Under the pieces are notes generated by a model, which did no database searches, was not told where the DNA came from, and was given only the letters and a program-made list of their open reading frames with translations. DNA of 64,000 nucleotides from Mesotaenium endlicherianum (lineage: Eukaryota; Streptophyta; Zygnematophyceae; Zygnematales; Mesotaeniaceae), in contig WELA01009603.1 in assembly GCA_009602735.1 (NCBI GenBank), forward strand, positions 65,099 to 129,098, written 5' to 3'. The position numbers and the translations under genes are program-made. Every line of letters begins with the position of its first letter. Within the stretch, counting starts at the first letter, position 1. Of this stretch, positions 45,154 to 56,000 are shown in pieces.

Positions 45154-45897
45154 TGAAAGGGACTGAGTGCCCTAGTGGAAGCATGGTGACTCACGAGGGA
45201 AAGAACTAGGTGCAATCATACTAGATTGTGCAGCGGCGTTCTACTAAGAAAGCTTAGAAAAATTACTCAACATTGTGAATAGCAAGAAATTGCTTAAAAA
45301 TGATGTAGGATGGAAGGCATTGTCATTACTAACCCGTCGAAATTTACAGAAGTGAAAGTTGATCAAAAACAAAGAAGTTATGCCTATTTATAGTTTTCTG
45401 CATAAGTGGTCCTCTCTAGGAAGGTGCTACGGATTTTCCTAAGTGTTTGTCGGATCGTCCTTTCCACGATATTCGTGAGTAGGCCAGATCAGTCTCATCT
45501 GACGTGTCGGGTTGAATTGACGTCCACATACAAGCATCGACATTATTAGAATGTTCTATCTTAGACGCGCTAGGCGAAACCGAAACTTCTAGGTAAATCG
45601 ACCTGGTCGGCACTCCGCGTCAGCCAAACTTACGCGAAGGTTCGAGTTCACTCTAACGGGCCAGATTGCTCGACTCTGTCGATCAATCCGACGGTCGCGC
45701 TCACCGCAAATTAAAAACAGTCGTCAATCGACCTCAAAACTGAATAAACTTCAGAAAATCGTTCCCCTCTCAATACTTGACCAACTTCGATGAACTTTAT
45801 ATTGAAATAACCAAAACAATGTACTCTATGCATTTATGCAGTCAAAACATACTTTCATGAAACTCAAAAATGCACATTATAAACCTATGACCTTACA
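45154..45897 (-). repeat. L4: G-family LTR, shared between G1 and G3
   Basis: 744 bp, TGAAAGGGACTGAGTGCCC...GACCTTACA. On its left the order gag, PBS-like CTTCGATACCA (45141-45151), LTR makes it the 5' LTR of G1. On its right there is no polypurine tract: integrase sequence starts at once. Confidence 0.9.
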
Positions 45898-47220
45898 CCT
45901 GTGCTTGTAAGCACGCTTGATCAGCTCTTCCAATGCCTTCCGAAGATAAGTCTCCGCCATATCCCAAGTCTTCGCCATCTGCTCCATAAACGCTTCTGTA
46001 GTAGGAACTCGAGTCTCCTTGGCCTTCTCCAACAAGATATTCCCTGGATGATATACTTCTCTCCCATGAACCATTGCAAATAGTGATTACTTAGTGGATC
46101 CTTGCATGCTGTTGTTGTAGGCAACCTCCAACTCTGGCAGCTTCTTGTCCCACTGTGAAGGATCTTGCATAGTGAAACTCTTGGGCACCTCTTGCAAGGT
46201 TCTGTTAAGCCTCTCACTCTGCCCATCTGTTTGAGGATGCTAGGAAGTGCTCATACTCAGCTAGGTCCCCATCAAAGTAAACAATGACTGCCAAAAGTTG
46301 CTAGTAAACCTGAACAAGTTCTAATTCCATGGGTACTGGACCTTCAATACTCGTGCTTGGCGCTTGAGATCCAAAGTGTCAATATCCTCCAAACTTGTGG
46401 CTGCCCCATTGCCTCTGACTATACTCCACAGCGTCAACCCTCGTTGCCAATGCCTTCAATGCTCCAAGACTGGTAGGGTCCTTGAGCGCCACTTCCTTGG
46501 CCACTGTTGGCTTGAGTCCCCTATTGAACTTGTCCATCATCTCCGACTCGTGCATGGATGGACATAGAAGTACCAGCTCGTTGAAGCACTATACATACTC
46601 CTGAACGCTTCCTCGTTCACGAAGGCGCACCAATAGTTCTCAAGTAGTGGCCTTATGTGCAATAGGTTGAAATTGCCTCTTCAAGCCTTCAAATAGCTGA
46701 TCAATAGTAGCAGGATCTCCAGACAGCTGCTCCTGTCGCTCATACCAAGCTCCAGCACTCTTCTTCAATAAGGTAATCACAAAGGCGACTTGCCTGTCGG
46801 GCGTGAGAGCAGAATACTCCATAAACTTTTTCACTCCAAAAATCCATTGATGAACAAGAGGCGATCAACGCTCTTCAGTATACAATTCAGGCCTAAGCGC
46901 ACGCACTCCCGATGCGGGTGGGATAACTGGTTGCACCACTGGATTAACATGAAATGGCAATACAACAGGTGCAGGTGCCGAACTCGTCGATGCGGCATTC
47001 CCAACAACAACTTGCACCATTCTCTCCACCTCCGCGCGCATATTTTGTTGGAATTGGGCGTAGACTTCTCCTCCAATTGCATTCGCCATTTGCCTTAGCA
47101 TGGCCTGCATCTCTTGTTCCTCTCTGGTTATTGTTGGTGCTGCCTGTTGCCCCGCGCGCTCAACATGCTCAACAAGCTCGCCTCCTCCAACTGCCGGCTG
47201 CGACTCCATACTATAATATG
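45898..47220 (-). pseudogene. G3: deletion derivative (integrase fragment fused to gag)
   Basis: 45898-46310 is part of the G integrase (HGREVYHPGNILLEKAKETR, FMEQMAKTWDMAE), matching G2 38807-39215. At about 46310 it switches directly to the gag region before the zinc knuckle (GTACTGGACCTTCAATACTC). Gag then runs to a start at about 47208 (MESQPAVGGGELVEHVERAG) with MANAIGGEVYAQFQQNMRAE. RT, RNase H, protease, chromodomain and polypurine tract are all missing. A large internal deletion leaves about 1.3 kb between two LTRs. Confidence 0.88.
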
Positions 47221-47246
47221 CAAAGTAGCTTAGCTCTGATACAAGA

Positions 47247-48006
47247 TGAAAGGGGCAGAGTGCCCTAGTGGAATTGCAGTGATTCACGAGGAAAAGAACT
47301 AGTTGCAATTATACTAAAGAGTGCAGCGGCATATCACTTGGAAAGCTTAGGAAAAATACTCAACATTTTGAGTAGCAGGAAATTGCTCACAAATGATGTA
47401 GGATAAAAGGCCTTGTCATTACAAACCCGTAGAAATGTACAGAAGTGAAAATTGATAAAAAATTGATGTAGTTATGTCCATTTATAGTTTCTATAACGGT
47501 CGCTCGGCCCTAGGCGGGAGGGCCGCTTAGCAACGAATTTTCCTAAGTGTTTATCAAATCGTCCCTTCCAGAATATTCGTGAGAAAGCCAGATCAATCTC
47601 ATTTGACGTGTTGGGCCAATTTGACGTTCACATGCATGCACCAAAATATCTAGAATATACTAACTTAGACGCGGTAGGCTCAACTGAAACGTCTAGGTAT
47701 ATCGACCTAGCTGGCACTTCGCGTCAGCCGAACTTACGTGAAGGTTCGAGTTCACTCTAACGACCCAGATCGCTCCACGCTGTCGGTCGATTAAACGGTC
47801 GCGCTCACCACGAATTAAGGACAGTCGTCAATTGACCTCAAAATTAATATAACTTTGGAAATCCATAAATATCTGAATACTTGACCAAATTTGATGAACT
47901 TAATATCAAAATGATCACAAAATTGCACTCTATTCTACTATGTAATAAGAAATATACTTTCATGAAACTCAATCATGCACTTTATAAACCTATGTGTGAC
48001 CTTACA
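47247..48006 (-). repeat. L5: rightmost G-family LTR
   Basis: 760 bp, preceded by a degenerate PBS complement (CTCTGATACA, near 47234-47243) and ending TGTGACCTTACA directly before the duplication AAAAG. It contains GGGAGGGCCGCTTAGCA at 47516-47532. Confidence 0.92.
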
Positions 48007-49628
48007 AAAAGCTCTTTGTCACTCTAGACTCCTTTTGGAATCCTTTTACCTAGTATAAATGAAAGCAGCCTGGCACTCACATAAGCAGCTGTGCTCAATG
48101 CTTCTGCCCATAGACTGGTTGAAAATCCTCTTCATCTCTTGTTCTTTCCGCACTTTCTCTAAGCTATTCACAAAGATAGGTGCTTCTCTCTGCCCTCACA
48201 AGTCACACAAACTTAGCTAATTACATAACAACTTCCTTTAGTCACACAGACCAGACTACACAGACCTAAGCGGATCAAGCTCTTAGCAAAGATCTTGCAT
48301 ACACCCTTTTCTCAGAGCCTCTTCCTTTTCTTACTCTCAAGAGTTCACCATACAATGTCTCCTACAGCGCCTATATTCACTTGGCGGTTGCTTGCCTAAC
48401 TTAACAACATCGGCTTTCCAGACCTAATGTCTTACCGTCCTACACATTTACACAATCAACACTATGTTAACACATCGACAGTCAATCCTTTTTGACTATG
48501 ATACAAGTCTACGCTATGTATCAACGCACACACATGTAAGCACACCAAACCGACATAAGCAAATACAGTCAGTATAGCCTATCTACAACAAGACTCACGT
48601 GCTAACCTCAAGCAAAGATCATAGCTCTTGCTGCTTCTATGAGCGTCTTTTTCTGTCTCTCGGCAACGCCATTCTGCTTTGGAGAGAACGTGATGGTCAA
48701 CTCATGCTTGATGCCTTCATCTCTAAGGAACATGTCAAAGTAGTTGTTCACATACTCGGACCCATTGTTTGTTCTCAGGGTCTTGATCTTCTTTCCCAGC
48801 CGCTTCTCCACAGATGCCTTATACTCCAGAATCTTCTCATATGCTTGATTTTTTGTCCTCATGAAGTACACTTCAATCTTTTTTGAGTAGTCATGTGTGA
48901 AGGTAATTTAGTACAAGTTCCTTAAGGACCTGGATGCTACACTTGCAAGTCCCCACACATCTGAGTGTACCAACTCCGGTAGCTCACTGACCCTTGTGGC
49001 TTCTCCCTTTAGAAATGACCTCTTTGCCTGTTTCTCCATTTGACAACCTTTGCAAAACTCTAAACTCTCTCATGCGAAATCTGGTAGCCCTCTGTCCTTG
49101 TCTTCAGCCATCCGCTTCAGTCTCTGTTCACTCACATGCCCCAGCGTCTGGTGCCACAGGTTGTTGTCATTCTCTAACTTCATACCTTTTTGTACACTAG
49201 ATGCCAAATCATCACAAATACTGCAATCTCAAATCGGCACTGAATTTTGACCAAAATGCCTGCTATACTTGAATGCACAACCTTCATAACCACTTCATCA
49301 TAAGAGTTAATGACTTGATATTCTCTATCCACAAACACCACTTTGTTTCCAAAGATGTGGTCTTTGGCACGAAGAACAAGTTCCGTCTTCTCTACCCATG
49401 TGCTGACTACCACTTCTCCAATTCCAATCCATGAAGCAGCTTGCATAGTTTGTAATCCAGCATGATATCTCTGGTGGGTGTGGCATGTCTGGAGGCTCCA
49501 GAGACAACGAACCAAGCATCTTCATCCTGCTCGCTCCACACTAGTAACTCCTCTATTGTGACGGCATTTGCACAATCTTCAATGTCGTGAGGGGAGGTAC
49601 GTTCTTTCATCTGGCTGCAATCTCTGGC
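48007..49628 (-). pseudogene. Cop-A segment 3: protease and integrase
   Basis: The integrase core at 48608-48871 (MYFMRTKNQAYEKILEY, LRTNNGSEYVNNYF, FSPKQNGVAERQKKT) keeps the third Glu (AER), but the second Asp is Asn (TNNGSEY where TDNGSEY is expected). The first Asp near 48970 reads LVHSDVWG. The protease at about 49500-49530 reads WFVVSGASRHATPTRD: the catalytic Asp is Val. Homology to Cop-B ends at 49628, just inside the zinc knuckle (RDCSQ). The element is interrupted at 48116-48590 by a solo LTR. Gag and the 5' LTR are not seen. Confidence 0.9.
48116..48590. repeat. Solo LTR-like insertion in Cop-A integrase
   Basis: 475 bp, TGGTTGAAAATCC...CTACAACA, flanked by AGAC on both sides (48112-48115, 48591-48594; the next base T also matches). 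Cop-A homology to Cop-B stops at CTTCTGCCCATAGAC and restarts at ACTCACGTGCTAACCT. No ORF. Family unknown. Confidence 0.72.
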
Positions 49629-50425
49629 TGAAATGAATCGACTTACCAAATAAGCACATAACAATTAATAAAGATCTTTATATCAGCAAATAATCTTTAT
49701 GGTATTTTTCGTTAAATGATTTAACAGCAAAGGACAACACACTAGCAGTGAATAATACTTGTAAGTCAAATGCAAGTAAACTAGCATCAATAATGCAATC
49801 AGTAAACTCGTACATAAGCAAGGTTGGAAGACAGTGCGATCAATGGCTTCTCGCCTTGGATTTCAATCTCTCTCAGTAAGCTGTACAAGAGAGTTGGCCT
49901 CGTTTTTGGATGTCGAACTCGAGAGCAATCCTAGCATATGTACATGGAATGAGTTTACTGTTCAATGGTCAGTGCGATGGCACCGCCTAACCGAGAGTTA
50001 AGCACGTTGGTAGGACCTCGGTCAACCAAATCCACCGCCATCTCTCATCATCCCGAATCGCCATCCATCATAGGGATGTCATCTGGCCATTCCTCTAGCA
50101 TACCACACTTAGATGCATTTCGAGGCAGTTCGCTGCTATCGAGTACGGAAGTCAGCTGGCTGTCAAAGAATGTGTCAGCAAGCTGACTTAATGTTGATTT
50201 CAGCCTGTTGCTACCGGCTGAGTCCTTAAACTGATGATTATATAAAGTCGAGCACACTCACATACTATGTAAAGTCCAGCAGGCTGAACTTAATTAACTA
50301 TTATATTTAAATGAATATAAAATTTACCAATATAGTGATTCTTTACAATCCCTCCAACTGAACTTGTTGTCGCCTCGACAACATTAAACGGCAGAAGTTT
50401 CTAATCAGGGAACCGAACCTGGCCA
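49629..50425 (-). repeat. Possible 3' LTR of element X
   Basis: A 797-bp non-coding block that starts TG (TGAAATGAATCG) and ends CA, inserted where Cop-A homology stops. On the minus strand the bases before it read GTCAGTGGGGGAGGT (complement 50426-50440), a plausible polypurine tract. No second copy is visible in the window, so the assignment is tentative. Confidence 0.4.
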
Positions 50426-50440
50426 ACCTCCCCCACTGAC

Positions 50441-51241
50441 TGCTTCTTCAGCCCGTCACCTAGGGGATTGTTCCTTGGGCTTCAAAATCAGGAGACTAGG
50501 ATCTCGACCTAAATCTGGACAGCCCTCTGGGTCTGTCAGCTGGCCTACTAAAGAACCCCGTTTGTTCTAAAGTTGGACCTCAAGGAGAACGAAGGATGGT
50601 CGCCTGCTCTTCAACCACATGGGTTTTGATCCCCACATAGACAGGCATTCCAGTAGGATGCTGAATACATTGGCAAGAGGTACATGCCCCTGAGCGGAGG
50701 GAGAGGCCGGCATACCTCTGGCCACCTCGCGTGTCCCTCTTCTGGCACCCCTGTCCTCTGGGGATTTCTGCCTTTGTCTGCTGCCAAGTACAGTCAGGTC
50801 AGCTTCTTCTCGTGCTTGGGCAAATAGGTTGGGGGAGCGAGTGCGCGGTTCAATTACCTCCATGGCCGGGGTCAAATGCCATATTCCTGATTTTGGCTTC
50901 TGAGGAAGCCTTACTCTTGCCTGCCCCCGGGTGTCCTGAGTACCAGCTCCTGACGCTTCTCCTCTGCCTTGTTCTTCTTCCTTGTCCTCCTCATCCTCCT
51001 TGGCTGCTGATAATACTGGGGTCCATGCTCAGCCTTTCTCAGCTTACACGGGAACTAGTGGGGAGAGAACATCCGTTGTCCTGCTTCCTTGGCCAAGTAC
51101 TCCCAGCTCCTCCTCTCAACTTCATTGTAAGCTGGCAAAGTGTGAGGTAGAATACCATATCCTTAAAGCTATCGGGCCGCATGCTCACCATCCTGATGAG
51201 TCTCTGATCTCCTACTATTCCCGGTATTGGGACTGGCTTGT
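50441..51241 (-). pseudogene. Element X: C-terminal part of gag-like reading, unrecognised
   Basis: On the minus strand the frame NKPVPIPGIVGDQRLIRMV, then FYLTLCQLTMKLRGGAG, is open from 51241 to a stop at 51039 and continues without a break from the open frame that ends at 57926 on the far side of P2. Further left are only broken pieces, including an open run 50567-50875 rich in Arg and Pro. I do not recognise a domain. Context (downstream of a coiled-coil, upstream of a possible polypurine tract) suggests gag or a leftover of pol. Confidence 0.5.
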
Positions 51242-51744
51242 TGTAGTGATTTGAGTTATTATACATTAGTTTGCATATATTTTAATGTTTTCAAATATAT
51301 TTGAAGTAGTATGGTGTGGAGTCAAGTGTGAATAGGTACTCTAGTAACTTGGTTCATGTCCTTTGAACCTTTCAAGGCATTTTCGAAGTTAGAGGAAAGA
51401 CCTAGAAGAACTCCATGTGGCAAAAGTCAGATGTGCCATTTTTAGGTCAAAAGGACATGTGTACATTATTCTAGAAAGAGGTGGCAAGTTTTGGGATGTG
51501 TTGGGTGCCAACACATCAACATACACCTTCCTAGAAATTACTTATGTAGCAAGTATATAAACAAGAGCTAGAACATAGAAAGACATTCCAGAATCACTCT
51601 TGTACTTGCCAAAATCCAGAAATATATTAACTTTCAAGAAGCCATCTCTCTTTCAAGAAGCTACCACTTGTGTTCAAAGATCCTTGTCTTGAATAGATAA
51701 AGTATTCTGTTTTACTAAGTACTTTATCTATCTGTTTCACTACA
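51242..51744 (+). repeat. P2 5' LTR
   Basis: 503 bp, TGTAGTGATTTGAGTTATTA...TTCACTACA. A probable TATA box, TATATAAACA, lies at 51554-51563. Confidence 0.95.
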
Positions 51745-51745
51745 G

Positions 51746-51757
51746 TGGTATCGGAGC
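51746..51757 (+). promoter_or_regulatory. P2 primer-binding site
   Basis: TGGTATCGGAGC one base after the LTR end; initiator tRNA-Met type. Confidence 0.92.
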
Positions 51758-51781
51758 TAGGCACTTTGGTAGCACAAGAAG

Positions 51782-53062
51782 ATGGCCGATCCTCAAGACC
51801 AACAGCAAGCTTTCGAAGGAAGCCCTTCCTCTCCAAGACACCCTCCTCCAGCGCCGATGGGAGAGCCCACTCAAGAAAATCTGCAACAACAAGAAGCACC
51901 ACAAGGAGGAGCACACCCTCCTCCAGCGTCGATGGGAGAGCCTACTCAAGGAAATCTGCAACAACAAGAAGCACCACAAGGAGGAGCACCGTCAAATCCC
52001 GTGGCAGCCGCTATAGCAAAGTTGACCCCACCACAAGGAGTTCCCGCAAATGAGTGGGCAGCCTTCCTAATGACCGTCCACAACCAAGTGGGCTTGGCCA
52101 CCTATGAAGCAACCGTGCAAGCGTCAAGAGAAGCTATGGCTGCCATGGTTGCCCCTATTGCGAGCAATGCTCAAAATCCAGCCCCGGCTCAAGCGCCTCC
52201 ACAAGAGCCAACGAGAGCAAGGAAACTCATCAAGCCCGGCAAACCCGACACTTTCAACCCCGGGAAAGGTGCCAACCTGAATTTATGGCTCTACCAAGTG
52301 GAGACGTACCTCGCGTTCCTTGAAGTACCCGAGGAGGACTACGTTCCCTTTGCCGTTACCTTACTTAGAGGAGCAGCAACATCATGGTGGCGTAACTATC
52401 AAGCGGCTATATATCAAGCTATGGCGCACCCCATGCTCGGCCAAGAGCCCCCACCATCATATGCAAGATGGGCAGATTTTCGTGAGGCCCTCAAGAAGCA
52501 ATTCATGCCCATCAATGCGGAGAAGATTGCCCGAGGAAAGCTCCACCATCTCAAGCAAACGACGTCCGTTCAAGAGTATACATCCAGATTTCACGCCCTC
52601 ACTCTTGAGATCCCCAACATGTCTCTCGAGGAGAAGATTGACCGTTACATCTTTGGCCTCAAACCCAAGGTGGCAAAGGAAGTGGAGTTACGCGACTTGA
52701 CGGACTTCTCAAAGATCATTGAAGTGGCCCAAAAGGTGGATACCTTGGATTTCAAGCACTCCGTGCCTTCATCTTCACGGGTACCGACGACGCGGGTGTA
52801 CGCAGCCCCTTCCACATCCGAATCTGGACCCACACCCATGGAAATCGGAGTTATTAAAAGGGACCCCGCGGCTGCCCGGAAGAGTGGAAGACCCTCCAAT
52901 GACACTTATGATGCAAGAAACCAGCAAGGAGTGAAAGCAAGACTCTCCCCGGCTGAAAAAGAAGCTCTCATGACGGCTGGACTATGCTTCTATTGCAAGG
53001 AAAAGGGCCATCGTGCACTTTCATGCCCCAAAAAGTTGTCAAAAAACGGACAGCGCCGGTAG
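51782..53062 (+). CDS. P2 gag polyprotein
   Basis: 426 residues from the ATG at 51782, the first after the PBS. Residues about 20-70 hold two 25-residue repeats ([20 protein letters not shown] and [20 protein letters not shown]). The capsid (Retrotran_gag type) shows [37 protein letters not shown] and [21 protein letters not shown] basic stretch with [12 protein letters not shown] precedes the zinc knuckle [14 protein letters not shown] (CX2CX4HX4C, residues about 401-414). It packages the RNA in the cytoplasm. It ends at TAG 53060-53062, 15 bases after a slippery heptamer; pol is reached by a -1 shift. No lesion is visible. Confidence 0.95.
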   Translation: MADPQDQQQAFEGSPSSPRHPPPAPMGEPTQENLQQQEAPQGGAHPPPASMGEPTQGNLQQQEAPQGGAPSNPVAAAIAKLTPPQGVPANEWAAFLMTVHNQVGLATYEATVQASREAMAAMVAPIASNAQNPAPAQAPPQEPTRARKLIKPGKPDTFNPGKGANLNLWLYQVETYLAFLEVPEEDYVPFAVTLLRGAATSWWRNYQAAIYQAMAHPMLGQEPPPSYARWADFREALKKQFMPINAEKIARGKLHHLKQTTSVQEYTSRFHALTLEIPNMSLEEKIDRYIFGLKPKVAKEVELRDLTDFSKIIEVAQKVDTLDFKHSVPSSSRVPTTRVYAAPSTSESGPTPMEIGVIKRDPAAARKSGRPSNDTYDARNQQGVKARLSPAEKEALMTAGLCFYCKEKGHRALSCPKKLSKNGQRR

Positions 53063-53076
53063 GCCAGGAGCCTACC
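53041..53076 (+). promoter_or_regulatory. P2 programmed -1 ribosomal frameshift signal
   Basis: The heptamer A AAA AAC (53041-53047) is in the correct phase of the gag frame (TCA AAA AAC). After a 10-base spacer comes a perfect hairpin: GGTAGGC (53058-53064), loop CAGGA, GCCTACC (53070-53076). Gag frame 2 to pol frame 1 is exactly -1, and the pol frame is open from before 52984, so a slip here makes Gag-Pol. Confidence 0.82.
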
Positions 53077-56000
53077 ACCCCAAGACCCACTTCACGAGAA
53101 GGCAACACGCCAAGTGAGGTGGAGACCCCCGTTGAAGACGACGTTCCAGCCCCAATGAGTTTGAGAGGTTACCTTGGAGGAGAGAAGGTCCACATCTTGG
53201 TGGATAGCGGAGCTCAAGGCAACTTCATTGCTGCAGATTTTGCCACCAAGCACGGTATTACTATGCGAACTCTTGACCACGACGAGGAGATTATGATGCC
53301 CGATGGATTCTCCTATACTACCCCTTCCAAGAAGACGTACCCCTTGGCACTCTCTATCAAGTCCTTCAAGGATAGAGTAGTGTTCTCCCCCATGCAATTG
53401 GGCAAGTACGACGTCATCCTAGGGACGCCTTGGTTGACCAAGCACAACCCCCAAGTTGATTGGAGGACCGGTACTATCAAGATCAAGAATGACATCACTT
53501 CAAGAATCTGTATTTTGCGCGCAATCCAGAATATCCAGACCCAAGACATCCAGAAGCCGGCACACGAGATACTATTGTCCGCCCTCCAACTCAAGAGACT
53601 TGTGAGGAAGGGACACGAGCTTCTTTTGGCCTTGATCACGCCAAAAGACATCAAGAAAGACATCGAGAGTCAAGAAGGCAGCCCCGTTCCCAAGGAGATA
53701 CAAGAAGTCTTTGAGGACTACAAAGAAGTGTTCTCCCCGGAATTGCCCAAGGGCCTACCCCCCAAAAGATTCGTAGACCACAAGATAGAGTTGGAGCCCG
53801 GAAGCAAGCCCATCTCTCGGCCTACGTTCAAAATGTCATACACGGAGCTAGACGAAGTCAAGAAGCAAATCAAGGAGCTACTGGAGCATGGCTTCATTCG
53901 ACCTAGCAAGTCGCCATTTGGAGCCCCGGTGCTATTTGTCAAGAAGAAAGATGGTACCTTGAGGATGTGTGTGGACTATCGCGCCCTCAACAAGATCACC
54001 ATCAAGAATCGATACCCGCTGCCGCGCATGGATGAGCTCATGGACCGGCTGGTTGGAGCCAAGTACTTCACGAAGATTGACTTACGGAGCGGCTACCACC
54101 AGATTCGCATCGCAGAACCGGACATAGAGAAGACGGCATTCAGGACAAGATATGGACATTTTGAGTTCATGGTCCTGCCATTTGGACTCACCAACGCGCC
54201 AGCAACTTTCATGACTATGATGAACACCATATTTCAGCCCATGTTGGACAGATTTGTGGTGGTATTCATCGATGACATCCTTATCTACAGCAAGACCCTT
54301 GAAGAGCATGCGAGACACTTGAAAGAAGTCCTTGAAGTATTGAAGCAAAACAAGCTGTTTGCGAAGGAGTCAAAATGCGAGTTTGCCAAACAAGAAGTGG
54401 AGTTCCTAGGTCTCCACGTGACTGCTGATGGCATCAAGATAGACCCCAAGAAGACCACGGTGGTGGAGGAATGGCCAACCCCCACGACCAAGAAAGAACT
54501 CCAGTCATTCTTGGGATTTGCCAATTGGTACAGAAAATTCATCCAAGGCTTCTCGCACATAGCAGCCCCCCTGACAGATCTACTCAAGAAGGACAGGCTA
54601 TATACATGGACCGAGAAAGAGGAAGAGGCATTTCAAGAGTTAAAGCGAAGATTGACCACATCCCCGGTGCTCACACTCCCAAGTCCAAACCCAGATTGGC
54701 CCTTCCACGTCATCACCGATGCATCTTCCTATGCAATAGGAGCAATCCTGCTTCAAGACCAAGGCAAGGGACTGCAGCCCATCGCCTACGAGTCAAGGAA
54801 GCTAAATCCAGCCGAGCAAAATTATACAACCACGGAGCGAGAGGCATTGGCGATTGTACATGCCTTGAAGGTTTGGCGCTGCTACGTTGAAGGACGCAAA
54901 GTACTGGTCACCACGGACCACGAGGCGTTAAAGCACCTCCAAACGCAGCCGTATCTCTCAAGGAGACAAGCAAGATGGAGCGGATACTTGCAACAATACA
55001 ACATCACGATTCAGTACCAGCCCGGCAAGACAAACCCGGCTGACCCCCTCTCAAGACTGCAATTAAATGCAGTGATGGTATCCCTGAAGACAGATCTGGA
55101 AGCTCGATTTTCAGCCGCCTATGAAAGAGACCCTTACTACAAGAACGGAGAAGCAGCCTTGGACCCATGCAAGAAGCAAGAAGGCAATTATTGGGTGAGG
55201 CAAGATACGGGCCAGAGATGTGTTCCTAATGACTTAGACCTCCGGCTCTTGCTTCTACGAGAAGCACACGACAACCCTCTTGGAGGACACTTTGGAATCC
55301 TAAGGACCACGGGCGTTCTAGCTAGGACTTATTGTTGGCCAGGCATGTCTAAGCAAGTCAAGGAGTACTGCAGGAGCTGTGACACATGCCAAAGAATCAA
55401 GCCATCATCGCAAAAGGCGGGAGGACTCCTTTAGCCACTACCAATCCCCGAAAGACAATGGACGGACATCTCAATGGACCTTATCGTGGACTTGCCCGTG
55501 ACACCTCGAGGCCATAATGCAATACTCACGGCGGTGGACAGACTTACGAAGATGGCTCATTTTATTCCCACGACGACTAAGGCTACAGCACCACAACTTG
55601 CAAGACTCATCTTTGACAACATCTTCCGACTCCATGGACTACCATCAAGAATTGTGTCAGATAGAGATCCAAGATTCACAAGCCATTTCTGGAAAAATCT
55701 CTTCAAGAACTTGGGTACATCGCTGGATATGTCTACCGCCTACCACCCACAATCAGATGGGCAAACCGAGCGTATGAATCGTACCCTAAAGACCTCTCTA
55801 AAGGCCTACGTGTCTACCCTCGAGCAAGATTGGGACATGTACTTGACCCCCCTGGAGTTTGCCTACAACAACACAACGCAAGCCTCTACCCAAGAGTCCC
55901 CATTCTTCCTCAACTATGGCTTCCATCCGACCACGCCACTGAGCTTCACGGCTGGCCATGATGAAGTACCTGCAGCCACAGATTTTATGGAGACATTAGA

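Larger units (their letters stand above)
27302..48006 (-). mobile_element. G complex: nested and tandem Ty3/gypsy chromovirus family
   Basis: The outermost LTRs (from 27302 and ending 48006) are flanked by a perfect 5-bp duplication AAAAG (27297-27301, 48007-48011), and Cop-A coding homology is continuous across it. Inside are five minus-oriented G LTRs (L1-L5), three internal regions (G1, G2, G3) and a plus-oriented P element in L1. G2 is a clean secondary insertion. L1 - G1 interior - L4 - G3 interior - L5 forms a tandem array sharing the middle LTR, probably from recombination between copies after or during insertion. Confidence 0.88.

Noticed and set aside
49628-49660. GTAAGTCGATTCATTTCAG as a short intron in the Cop-A zinc knuckle
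   Set aside because: 19 bp is too short to splice; homology to Cop-B simply ends here, so it is an insertion boundary.
50731-51254. Plus-strand ORFs of 90-139 residues near element X
   Set aside because: They lie opposite the continuous minus-strand frame interrupted by P2 and show no domain, so they are most likely shadows.
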